Positions 40,726 to 48,287 of a stretch of DNA of 64,000 nt are shown here, piece after piece. Made by a program: the position numbers and the translations under genes. The stretch spans positions 34,434-98,433 of the IMG/VR virus record IMGVR_UViG_3300008113_000071. One strand, 5' to 3'. Source of the stretch: a virus. The notes beneath the pieces were generated by a model. That model was not told the DNA's origin. It saw only the letters and a program-made list of their open reading frames with translations, and did not search any database. Numbering within the stretch: the stretch's first letter is position 1; each line of letters begins with the position of its first letter.

Positions 40726-41207
40726 TGAAATATCTTTTCATACTGTTATTCTTGATGTTGTCTGTGTCTGCAAAGTCACAGACTTCGTTGCATCTAGACA
40801 GTGTTGAAAACAAAATTAAAATAGGTAAGATGGCTGGTAACAGAAATCTTGCATTTGGAATAAAGAATATTCTTGAGGAATATCTTCAGGAAAAAGAAAT
40901 AGACTTGACTGATAAAGCAAGTCAATCATTAAAAGTGGAGATCATCTTCTTAGATGTACTCACAACCTCTGGAAACTTATCAGTATTCCATAAGAGTGAA
41001 GCCAAAGTTGTTATTAGACTTAAAGGATTCATCATTGATAGAACCAACAACCAAATATTAAAATCAGCAATAGCAGAACAAAGTGCTAGTGAGATTTCTA
41101 TGTCAACTCTGGTTGTGGACACTGGGGGAAAACTAAACCAACAGAATCTTAGTATCGCTATTAAAAAGTCCTGTGACAAACTTGTTACATCACTATTAAA
41201 GCAATAA
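40725..41207 (+). CDS. Secreted CsgG-like (small) protein
   Basis: A 160-residue protein with a classical signal peptide (MKYLFILLFLMLSVSAKSQ) and no lipobox Cys. The mature part alternates strand and helix: LKVEIIFLDV, then VVIRLKGFIIDRTNNQIL, then a C-terminal helix ending CDKLVTSLLKQ. That layout recalls CsgG/YajG-type outer-membrane assembly proteins, though the protein is shorter than CsgG. It may pair with the larger CsgG-like gene at 44505. The family call is moderate. Confidence 0.45.
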   Translation: MKYLFILLFLMLSVSAKSQTSLHLDSVENKIKIGKMAGNRNLAFGIKNILEEYLQEKEIDLTDKASQSLKVEIIFLDVLTTSGNLSVFHKSEAKVVIRLKGFIIDRTNNQILKSAIAEQSASEISMSTLVVDTGGKLNQQNLSIAIKKSCDKLVTSLLKQ

Positions 41208-42938
41208 ATGAGAAAACTGTACATCATGTTAGCTTTTGTCTTATTAGGCATGAGCTCTTTCGCACAAACACTAAAGTTTAAAATTACAGAAGCTGAGACA
41301 CGCACTAATGTTAATGGGAGTCCTATTAATAAAGGTGATGAGTTCGAGATTTCTATCTGGGTTAATCCAAATGGAAACACCACCACACGTTCATTGTATT
41401 TTGATTTCGAATATCAGAATACAGCATTTGATTTGATGAGTGTTAATCACACTGGTACAAATGGAAATGGTGGAGCTCTTCCAACTGGCTCAAGTATATC
41501 TATGAACTATCAGGACTATCCTGGATACTCATGGTTATCTACACAACAGAACAGCAGTGTAGATGGTAATGTTAAATATAACAATGCTAACTATACTTAT
41601 ACTCCAGGAGGACCTAAGTCTATCCTTCGTGTATATCTAAACTGGGCTACCAACAATACTAACTTTGCTGAGTGGCATTTAATTAAACTACGTTTTAAAT
41701 TAAAAACAGATGCTCCTGGCTACACTTGGGATCCTATCAAGTTTAACTTCGTTGCTGCATTCAACCAAAATGGAACAAGTGGTTCTACAATCATGGAGAT
41801 TCCTGAAACTACAATCATCTATTTGGATCCTGTAGCTACGTCATATATCAATGGTACAATAGAACTAAATAGCAACTTGCAAGCTATTTCACCTATCAAG
41901 GTGGCATTCGTTGATAGTGCTCTTAACCAGGGACCAATATTTGATGTTGCATCTAATGGTAAGATAAATATTGACCAATCACAACTGAAAGCTAACACTA
42001 CATATAAGGTGATGGCTATGGTTAATATGGATAAGCTGTATGATATATACAATGCTGGTGTTACAGTGAGTGATTATACCACAGCAGAAGGTGAGTTCAT
42101 TACACAGAACCTTGATGGTACATTCAAAAATAGTAACATCAAAACTGGTATGGGCTATTTTGCAGCTGATATTAATCGTAACAAAAAATTAGATGGGGGG
42201 GACCTTACAAAATTGTTCTCTCAGACTGTTAGTGTAGATCAATTAGTTCTTCTTCCATCACAATACACTCCTGGTTCTGGTGGACATATGAGTGTAATGA
42301 CACTTGAGAAGAGTGTATTCAATGGTCTTGATACAGAGAGCTGGAAAACTGCACTACCACATGTATTGTTTAGAACAGGAAATATTGGTACTAACCTACC
42401 ACTAGATCTTAAGTATGCATTAATTGGTGACATTAATAGATCACATAGCTCACAAGTTGTGGATGCTCAAGGAGTTATTAAGGTGAATAGTTTCATCAAT
42501 ACACCAAACCCAATACAAGGAATCAATGTATCCTTAAATAACTTAGTAATCACATCAAACGATATCGAAATCCCAATAGCTCTATCAACAGGAAACATTT
42601 CTATTAGTGGATTACAGTTTGAGTTTATATATGATGCTACTAAGATAAAGTTTGATCAACTATTAAGCTCACTACCTAATGGTTGGGTGGTATTTGGTAC
42701 TCCTGTGAATGGTAAGATTAAGTTTGGAGCTGTTGATAAAGAATTAAAGGTTCCTGTAAATGGTGACATAGTTCCATTCAAACTGAAGTTCACTTCTTTA
42801 GTTCCTGGTGTGGACCTTGCTACACAAGTTAAGGTTGGATCTATTATGGATGCATCAGATAACAAAGGAAAACAAGTTGGTATCAATTTAAACACTACAA
42901 CAATTAAATTAACTGGTTACAACAAATTTAACAACTAA
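41208..42938 (+). CDS. Secreted cohesin/dockerin-like protein
   Basis: A 576-residue protein with a signal peptide (about 1-20). Residues ~22-200 and ~440-570 have the beta-sandwich layout of cohesin-like domains, the second clearly so, with an ISGLQFEFIYDATKIKF strand pair. Two calcium-loop-like segments are visible: D321-I-N-R-N-K-K-L-D329-G-G-D332 and D408-I-N-R-S-H-S. They resemble dockerin half-sites but lie about 87 residues apart instead of about 24. A run of seven G (42195-42201) codes part of the first loop. It would be exported to the periplasm or surface and bind protein or glycan partners. Such a gene is unexpected in a phage. Confidence 0.6.
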   Translation: MRKLYIMLAFVLLGMSSFAQTLKFKITEAETRTNVNGSPINKGDEFEISIWVNPNGNTTTRSLYFDFEYQNTAFDLMSVNHTGTNGNGGALPTGSSISMNYQDYPGYSWLSTQQNSSVDGNVKYNNANYTYTPGGPKSILRVYLNWATNNTNFAEWHLIKLRFKLKTDAPGYTWDPIKFNFVAAFNQNGTSGSTIMEIPETTIIYLDPVATSYINGTIELNSNLQAISPIKVAFVDSALNQGPIFDVASNGKINIDQSQLKANTTYKVMAMVNMDKLYDIYNAGVTVSDYTTAEGEFITQNLDGTFKNSNIKTGMGYFAADINRNKKLDGGDLTKLFSQTVSVDQLVLLPSQYTPGSGGHMSVMTLEKSVFNGLDTESWKTALPHVLFRTGNIGTNLPLDLKYALIGDINRSHSSQVVDAQGVIKVNSFINTPNPIQGINVSLNNLVITSNDIEIPIALSTGNISISGLQFEFIYDATKIKFDQLLSSLPNGWVVFGTPVNGKIKFGAVDKELKVPVNGDIVPFKLKFTSLVPGVDLATQVKVGSIMDASDNKGKQVGINLNTTTIKLTGYNKFNN

Positions 42939-42940
42939 TA

Positions 42941-43312
42941 ATGAAGAAGATTATATTCATCCTGGCAGTAATTACATTATCTATTGGTTCTTGCAGAAAG
43001 ACTGATGTAGTTCCTACAACTAAACCTTCTATCATTGACCTTGGTAAACATTCAGACTCAATGAGTTATAATGATTTTCCAAGACTAAACAATGGCACAT
43101 TATCAATTAACCTTAACGTAACTCCTGGATCTAAATACTCAATTCAATTAAACAACTTCAATGGTGAAGAAGTTATCACTAAAGGATTGAGTGCTGATTC
43201 TACTAATGAGATAGTAACGTTAGACGTTAGCAAATTAACACCTGGCTTCTATGATATTTCAATCCTAGATGTTACTGGTGGCGAGATTAAGAGTCCAATA
43301 ATAATTCACTAA
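42941..43312 (+). CDS. Small lipoprotein
   Basis: A 123-residue protein with a lipoprotein signal (hydrophobic core then LSIGSC, Cys at about residue 18). The mature part is beta-rich and ends like a small Ig-type or T9SS-sorting-domain fold (TPGFYDISILDVTGGEI). It starts 2 bases after the cohesin-like gene. It would be anchored in the outer membrane and may dock the secreted neighbour or act in exclusion; both are inferences. Confidence 0.65.
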   Translation: MKKIIFILAVITLSIGSCRKTDVVPTTKPSIIDLGKHSDSMSYNDFPRLNNGTLSINLNVTPGSKYSIQLNNFNGEEVITKGLSADSTNEIVTLDVSKLTPGFYDISILDVTGGEIKSPIIIH

Positions 43313-43323
43313 AATATACAATC

Positions 43324-43623
43324 ATGTCAGAAGAAAACGAAGAAGGAACATTTAGCAGTATAAAAAAAACTGTGTTAGGTACCTTGGCTACTGTTATAAC
43401 AGCAGGTGGTGCATGGTTAGGATCAACATTGTTTGGTGGTGGAAGCGAAGAAGCTGCTAGCCCAGCTGCTGCTCCTGCTCCTGTAATTAACATCACTAAT
43501 ACACAAACTCAGCAACAATCTACTGCTGGGGGTAAGACTGTTATTATTAAAGAACCTGCAAAACCTGCAGCTCCTAAAAAGAAAACTGAGAAGGAACAGC
43601 TTGAAGAAGCTCCTGCTTGGTAA
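43324..43623 (+). CDS. Small membrane protein with Pro/Ala/Lys tail
   Basis: A 99-residue protein with one hydrophobic span (about residues 16-38), then a Gly-Ser/Ala-Pro linker, a Gln-rich stretch and a Lys/Pro tail. It lies directly before the holin-like gene. Possibly a lysis accessory or wall-spanning protein. No family recognised. Confidence 0.55.
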   Translation: MSEENEEGTFSSIKKTVLGTLATVITAGGAWLGSTLFGGGSEEAASPAAAPAPVINITNTQTQQQSTAGGKTVIIKEPAKPAAPKKKTEKEQLEEAPAW

Positions 43624-43648
43624 TTATTAACCCCTATATCTATATATT

Positions 43649-43903
43649 ATGAAATTAAAAGACCTATTTAACGACAAGAATGACATCAATGAGAAATCAG
43701 TAATTGGTTTCTTAGCATTCATTATTATGACTGTATTTGCTATTGCAGATATTGTTACTGGCTATCTTGGTAAAGACCTTGTAGTTAATGAATTTATTTT
43801 TAATGCATTCCTTGTACTTGTATTGGGAACATTTGGTATCTCTGGTGTAGAGAAAATTATGAATCGTAAAACTGAGGCTGAGTCTCAAGAAGAAGAAAAC
43901 TAA
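43649..43903 (+). CDS. Holin-like protein
   Basis: An 84-residue protein with two membrane segments (about 18-38 and 48-66), a short N-terminal charged region and an acidic C-terminal tail. It sits 2 bases before the endolysin-like gene, the usual holin-endolysin arrangement. I infer that it makes the inner-membrane lesion at lysis. Confidence 0.65.
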   Translation: MKLKDLFNDKNDINEKSVIGFLAFIIMTVFAIADIVTGYLGKDLVVNEFIFNAFLVLVLGTFGISGVEKIMNRKTEAESQEEEN

Positions 43904-43905
43904 TC

Positions 43906-44505
43906 ATGGCAAAATATTCAAAAGATAAAATTCAAGCAGCTCTTAAAGCTAAGGGCTATGTATTCTTTGAGGATGCAGCTAACAAAGGTTTAGATTTAAA
44001 CATTGTTGGTGTTCGTAACTCAGACACTGGTAAGAAAGTAACTAACGCATTTGATGATGTTATCACTGTATCATATAAAAAAGATGGTGCATGGGTATAT
44101 CATGAGTGGGCTAACACTACTGATCCAGGTAAGAAAGGTGTTGAACAGTTCCACAATGCTAAAGGTGTTGCACGTTTAGTACCTGGTCAATATCGCAGTT
44201 CTCACACATTAGGATTACACCAAGGAAAATATCAATGCTTAAAGCAATTGAATCCTGTGAAAGTATATCGTGATGCTAACAAAGATGCAACTTATGATGA
44301 AACTAAAATCGATACTGGAGTATTTGGTATCAACATTCATAAGGCTGGTGTTGATTCTACTTACGTAGAGAACTGGTCTGAAGGATGTCAAGTGTTTAAA
44401 CGTATTGCAGACTTTGATGAGTTTATGAAGATTGCAAATGCTGCTTCTAAAATTCATGGTAACAAATTTACTTATACATTAATCGAGTCTAAAGACATCG
44501 TATAA
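43906..44505 (+). CDS. Endolysin-like peptidoglycan-active protein (L,D-transpeptidase-like motif)
   Basis: A 199-residue protein without a signal peptide. Residues H145 and S158-E-G-C161-Q-V resemble the H...(S/T)xGC(V/I) catalytic pair of YkuD/L,D-transpeptidase-fold enzymes. Similar GINIH...WSxGCQVF strings occur in Bacteroidota phage lysis proteins, as far as I recall. The expected action is cutting of wall cross-links at lysis, released by the holin-like protein just upstream. The stop overlaps the next start (TAATG). Confidence 0.65.
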   Translation: MAKYSKDKIQAALKAKGYVFFEDAANKGLDLNIVGVRNSDTGKKVTNAFDDVITVSYKKDGAWVYHEWANTTDPGKKGVEQFHNAKGVARLVPGQYRSSHTLGLHQGKYQCLKQLNPVKVYRDANKDATYDETKIDTGVFGINIHKAGVDSTYVENWSEGCQVFKRIADFDEFMKIANAASKIHGNKFTYTLIESKDIV

Positions 44506-45218
44506 TGAAATACCTATTAACTAGTATATTACTAGTTCTTTCCTTTACATTATCAGCTCAAGTAGCCTCTGTGAAAACAGAGAGCTACAAGGCTGATTTT
44601 GAAAAGAAGGAAGACTTTAGTGCATTGTTTGATTATTCAGGCAAGACTATTCCTGTTCAGATCCTTTCCTTAGGAATCTCTGAAGAGGTGTATGCTATGT
44701 ATCCTGAGTTAAAAGACAAACGTGTTGGGCTTGGTGTAACTAACATCGTTATTGAGTTCCTTGAGGAATCAAATAGATTTACGTTCACTGAAGAGAAAGC
44801 TGAGATTAAAAACAGAATGGTTAAACAATTCCAGGCTTCTAAGGCTGGCATCTCAGAAAACCAACTGGATGGTAAGGGCAAGATTAAGCTTGCTAATTAC
44901 TTTGTTTACATCGAAGTGTATGATTTTTCTGTATCTGTTGATGAGGAAATCAGAGTGAAGGATGGAATAAAAGAAACAATGGTTACTAGACTTGGCTTAC
45001 AGGTTAGATTTGTTAATGCTGAAACTGGTGAGTATTTAACTGGTTCAGGATTGGGCGAAGCTAAAACTGTTAAAGAAGCTACATTAATGAATGATGAGAA
45101 CTTGAGTGAAATCAAATTCAATCAATCAACCATTGGTACCACAACTAAGAAAGCGTTAGAGATTGCTGCTGGAAAGATTGTACAACGTATGATCAAAAAA
45201 GGCATCTTTCCTAACTAA
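44505..45218 (+). CDS. CsgG-like outer-membrane secretion protein
   Basis: A 237-residue protein with a signal peptide (about 1-19, ending SAQ). The mature part follows the CsgG order: GLGVTNIVIEFLEES early, a basic helix with Gln, ANYFVYIEVYDFS in the middle, LQVRFVNAETGEYL, then ALEIAAGKIVQRM near the end. CsgG forms the outer-membrane pore that exports curli. This copy lacks the N-terminal lipid Cys, so any pore would be unlipidated. It is coupled by TAATG overlaps to both the endolysin-like gene and the following barrel gene, so it may act in lysis, export or exclusion. Confidence 0.6.
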   Translation: MKYLLTSILLVLSFTLSAQVASVKTESYKADFEKKEDFSALFDYSGKTIPVQILSLGISEEVYAMYPELKDKRVGLGVTNIVIEFLEESNRFTFTEEKAEIKNRMVKQFQASKAGISENQLDGKGKIKLANYFVYIEVYDFSVSVDEEIRVKDGIKETMVTRLGLQVRFVNAETGEYLTGSGLGEAKTVKEATLMNDENLSEIKFNQSTIGTTTKKALEIAAGKIVQRMIKKGIFPN

Positions 45219-46531
45219 TGAAAAGACTATTACTACTATTATTTATATTGATTGGGACTAGTGCAAAGGCACAAGTTCTTACAACTACATTTGTTGATCC
45301 CTGTACCAAGGAAGTAAAACTAATCACAGTTCCTCTTGTAGGAAGTACAACTGTTGCACTCTATAATAAGACTAAAACATTTACAGCTGCTGATGTTACA
45401 TCTGGTGCTTTGTATCAGTGGATAGCTGATGCCTATCTTGCATGGAGTTCTAGAAACCCATGTTCAACTGGTCAAGCTGCAACCACAGCTACACAAGTGG
45501 CTGCTAATACAGTGAGTTCTGTTGTTGCTGGAGCTATAAGTGTTCCTCCTCCACCACCTCCTCCTGTAGCTCCTCCACCTCCTGCACCTGGTCCAGCACC
45601 TGCTAATTCTCCTCCTCCTCCTCCACAAGGGGGTGGTGATCCTCCTCCTGCTAATGGTGGAGGTGGTAGTGAACAAGGTCCTGCTCCTAAGAGTGAATCA
45701 AAGTCTGAATCAAAGTCTGAAGGTGGTGGTGAAAGTTCTTCTTCAGGAGAATCTAAGTCAGAATCCAAGAGTGAATCTAAGAGCTCATCAAAGAGTTCTA
45801 AGTCTGATAGTAAAGCAAAAGCTAAGGCTGCTGCTAAAGCTGCAAAGGTTGCTAACCCAATGTTGTTAGCTAGTGACTTAACAGCTGGACAAAACTTAGA
45901 TGGATCTATACAAGCTATTGCTTCATTTGGTTTATCACAATCCTCTATGGCTGGAGATGAATCCTGGGGAGTAACATCAATGATTTGGACAAACTTGAAT
46001 CAGTTTGCATTCAATGGTAGATATACCAAGATGGGTTTTGTTGATGGGAAACTTAAATATATAAACAACTTCTCTTACACCTGGGCTTATAGCTATGGTA
46101 CAAAGATGGGAGTGTTGGGATTTGCACACATTAGACCATTAGATAAATGGGGTGTGACTGGCTTTAACCTATCACAAATTGTGATTGGTATTCCTCATCA
46201 GTTTGGTGTAGATACATTAGGTGAGGCTGTGTATGTTAATCAATCAGCACTGCTTTATTCAATTACAGCATTCTACACTAAACCAATAACACTATCTAAA
46301 AGGATCAACATATCTCCAGAGATGTACATAACATGTAATCCATATATGTACCTCACTAGAGACCACTTACCAATAAGGGATTATACATTAAACTTCCTTT
46401 CAGGAGTGAGTGGAGATGTATCAATAACTAAAAGATTTAAATTAAGCACTAGCCTAAAAGCTAGTTTTAGTACAAATAAACAAATACCAATTCTATTCAA
46501 CGTCCTTATAGGATCTAAAATCAATCTTTAA
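45218..46531 (+). CDS. Secreted protein with Pro-rich and Ser/Lys linkers and C-terminal outer-membrane barrel
   Basis: A 437-residue protein with a signal peptide (about 1-19), a ~90-residue globular part and a Pro-rich stretch (about 108-148). A highly charged Ser/Lys/Glu linker follows (about 155-205), then ~230 residues of alternating aromatic beta strands ending in a hydrophobic terminal strand, as in outer-membrane barrels. The Pro-rich and charged linkers could cross the periplasm and wall. It is translationally coupled to the CsgG-like gene. I infer an outer-membrane partner of that protein or an outer-membrane disruptor. No specific family recognised. Confidence 0.6.
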   Translation: MKRLLLLLFILIGTSAKAQVLTTTFVDPCTKEVKLITVPLVGSTTVALYNKTKTFTAADVTSGALYQWIADAYLAWSSRNPCSTGQAATTATQVAANTVSSVVAGAISVPPPPPPPVAPPPPAPGPAPANSPPPPPQGGGDPPPANGGGGSEQGPAPKSESKSESKSEGGGESSSSGESKSESKSESKSSSKSSKSDSKAKAKAAAKAAKVANPMLLASDLTAGQNLDGSIQAIASFGLSQSSMAGDESWGVTSMIWTNLNQFAFNGRYTKMGFVDGKLKYINNFSYTWAYSYGTKMGVLGFAHIRPLDKWGVTGFNLSQIVIGIPHQFGVDTLGEAVYVNQSALLYSITAFYTKPITLSKRINISPEMYITCNPYMYLTRDHLPIRDYTLNFLSGVSGDVSITKRFKLSTSLKASFSTNKQIPILFNVLIGSKINL

Positions 46532-46533
46532 TT

Positions 46534-46668
46534 ATGGCAAAGAAAACCACATTATCAAAAAACTCTTCTCAAAAAGTATCATTTGGTAAACGTAGAGAAG
46601 GAAAACATGCTAAAACTATAAACAAGCATGCATCACCTAGTTCTAAATATAGAGGACAAGGAAAATAA
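46534..46668 (+). CDS. Tiny basic protein
   Basis: A 44-residue, Lys/Arg/His-rich protein (ATG at 46534, 2 bases after the previous stop). The start MAKKTTLSKN and the end KYRGQGK resemble other small basic proteins of Bacteroidota phages. It may bind nucleic acid. It is the last gene before a weak terminator-like hairpin. Confidence 0.55.
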   Translation: MAKKTTLSKNSSQKVSFGKRREGKHAKTINKHASPSSKYRGQGK

Positions 46669-46675
46669 TTAATTT

Positions 46676-46694
46676 GATTAGAGTTGCTCTAATC
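46676..46694 (+). terminator. Weak terminator-like hairpin
   Basis: GATTAGAG (46676-46683) and CTCTAATC (46687-46694) form a perfect 8-base stem with a 3-base loop, followed by only short T runs. It separates the envelope cassette from the next promoter. Confidence 0.45.
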
Positions 46695-46709
46695 TGTTTC
46701 GTTATAGTA

Positions 46710-46755
46710 AATTTCTGCAATGTTATAAAATGTTGCAGAAATTATTTTACTTTTG
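46710..46755 (+). promoter_or_regulatory. TAnnTTTG promoter with an 11-base inverted repeat
   Basis: TACTTTTG at 46748-46755 is followed 4 bases later by the ATG at 46760, so the message would be leaderless. Immediately upstream, AATTTCTGCAA (46710-46720) and TTGCAGAAATT (46733-46743) form a perfect 11-base inverted repeat with a 12-base centre. It overlies the expected -33 region, where no TTTG box is seen, and looks like an operator. Confidence 0.65.
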
Positions 46756-46759
46756 TAAT

Positions 46760-48097
46760 ATGAGTATACCTAATCGTCAAATAGGCTGGAGTCAGGAATC
46801 TAATCTCCTTTGGGGGATATGGAATGACCTATCTAAGGTTAGTAGAGCTGTGAACTGTTGTACTACAGGAAGTTCTACTAATCCTGATAATGTTATATTG
46901 CCTTCTGTAAACTATGATTCTTTTGGTAGACTTAGAGTTTCTGAACCTTTTACACTTTTTGATTCTAGTCATAGATACGATGATAACAATCTTTGGTCTA
47001 CAGCTACTGCTACAGGTGGAACTGCTGTATTTAATGGAGATCAAGGATTAATAGACTTAAATGTTACAGCAGCATCTGGATCTTCTGTTGTAAGAGAAAC
47101 AACAAAAGTGTTCTCTTACCAGCCTGGTAAATCACTTCTTGTTATGAATACATTTGTTATGTCTTCTGCTAAAACAGGACTTACACAACGTATTGGATAT
47201 TATAGTGATGATAATGGATTCTATTTAGAACAAGAAGATAATGCTGTAGCTTTTGTAGAAAGAAGTGTAGTAACTGGTTCTTTAGTAGAAACACCTATTT
47301 TACAGGCTGACTGGAATGGAGATAAGTTAGATGGATCTGGTCCTTCACGTATTACACTTGATCTTACTAAAGCCCAAATACTTTGGATGGATCTTGAGTG
47401 GTTAGGAGTGGGATCTGTGCGTGTTGGATTTGTGATAAATGGACAATTTATTGTTTGCCACACATTCCATCATGCAAACATTATTGCTAGTACATATATT
47501 ACAACTGCATCCTTACCATTACGTTACGAGATTGAGAATACAGCTGAAACATCTGGAGCTAGTACATTAAAACAAATTTGTTCTACAGTGATCTCTGAAG
47601 GTGGATATCAACTTGCAGGATTACAACAATCTGCTGGTACAGCTATTACAGCTGCGAGAACTTTTGCTGTTGCTGGTACATACTATCCAATCGTATCCAT
47701 ACGATTAAAATCTACAAGACTTGATGCTATTGTTATTGTAACAGCTATTTCTCTTTTAGGAATAGGTAATGGTAAAAGTTATCAATGGAGAGTAGTGGCT
47801 TCTGCTACAACTACTGGAGGATTATGGGTAGATGCAGGAGTTAATTCTGCTGTAGAGTATAATCTAACTGGATCTAGTGTATCAGGAGGAAGAATCTTAG
47901 CTAGTGGGTATGTTAACTCATCTAATCAAGGATCTCCATCAATTAATATACTAAAAGAAGCTTTGTTTGCCAATCAATTAGAAAGAAATGCATTAACAGG
48001 AACACCTTATGAAGTTTCAATAGAGGTGGCTGTAGCAACAACATCTGGTGGTGAAGGTGCTTATGCATCAATAGATTGGGAAGAAGTAAGTAGATAA
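46760..48097 (+). CDS. Virion structural protein with NRQIGWS anchor module
   Basis: Start set at the ATG at 46760 rather than 46730, because the promoter box lies between them and MSIPNRQIGWS matches the start of the next gene. 445 residues. The first ~25 residues form the anchor module. The rest is beta-rich, with a SFGRLRVSEPFTLFDSSHRY stretch (about residues 52-71) of a kind seen in minor structural proteins of several phages. I infer a virion decoration or appendage protein. Confidence 0.65.
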   Translation: MSIPNRQIGWSQESNLLWGIWNDLSKVSRAVNCCTTGSSTNPDNVILPSVNYDSFGRLRVSEPFTLFDSSHRYDDNNLWSTATATGGTAVFNGDQGLIDLNVTAASGSSVVRETTKVFSYQPGKSLLVMNTFVMSSAKTGLTQRIGYYSDDNGFYLEQEDNAVAFVERSVVTGSLVETPILQADWNGDKLDGSGPSRITLDLTKAQILWMDLEWLGVGSVRVGFVINGQFIVCHTFHHANIIASTYITTASLPLRYEIENTAETSGASTLKQICSTVISEGGYQLAGLQQSAGTAITAARTFAVAGTYYPIVSIRLKSTRLDAIVIVTAISLLGIGNGKSYQWRVVASATTTGGLWVDAGVNSAVEYNLTGSSVSGGRILASGYVNSSNQGSPSINILKEALFANQLERNALTGTPYEVSIEVAVATTSGGEGAYASIDWEEVSR

Positions 48098-48116
48098 CAA
48101 ATAAAAATATAAAGAA

Positions 48117-48257
48117 ATGGCAATTCCAAACAGACAAATAGGATGGAGCACAACAGATAACTTGTTGTGGCAGATTAGTAAGCAATTAGAGCAACTTATT
48201 AAAGTTACTTATGCTAATACAACTACTACCACCACAACCACTACTGCTGCTCCTTAA
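48117..48257 (+). CDS. Mini-protein: NRQIGWS anchor plus bare poly-Thr tail
   Basis: A 46-residue protein. Residues 2-20 repeat the NRQIGWS...NLLW-x-I anchor of the preceding gene. A short helix follows, then nine consecutive threonines and a terminal AAP. No head domain follows the linker. If the anchor docks on the virion, this protein would display only a Thr stalk, a natural acceptor for sugars. The gene lies between the anchor paralogue and a glycosyltransferase gene. Confidence 0.65.
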   Translation: MAIPNRQIGWSTTDNLLWQISKQLEQLIKVTYANTTTTTTTTTAAP

Positions 48258-48287
48258 TAAAATTAAAACCAACAAACAACTACATAT

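Noticed and set aside
46730-46759. Earlier ATG for the structural gene at 46760
   Set aside because: It lies inside the inverted repeat and upstream of the promoter box, and the paralogue at 48117 begins at the equivalent of 46760.
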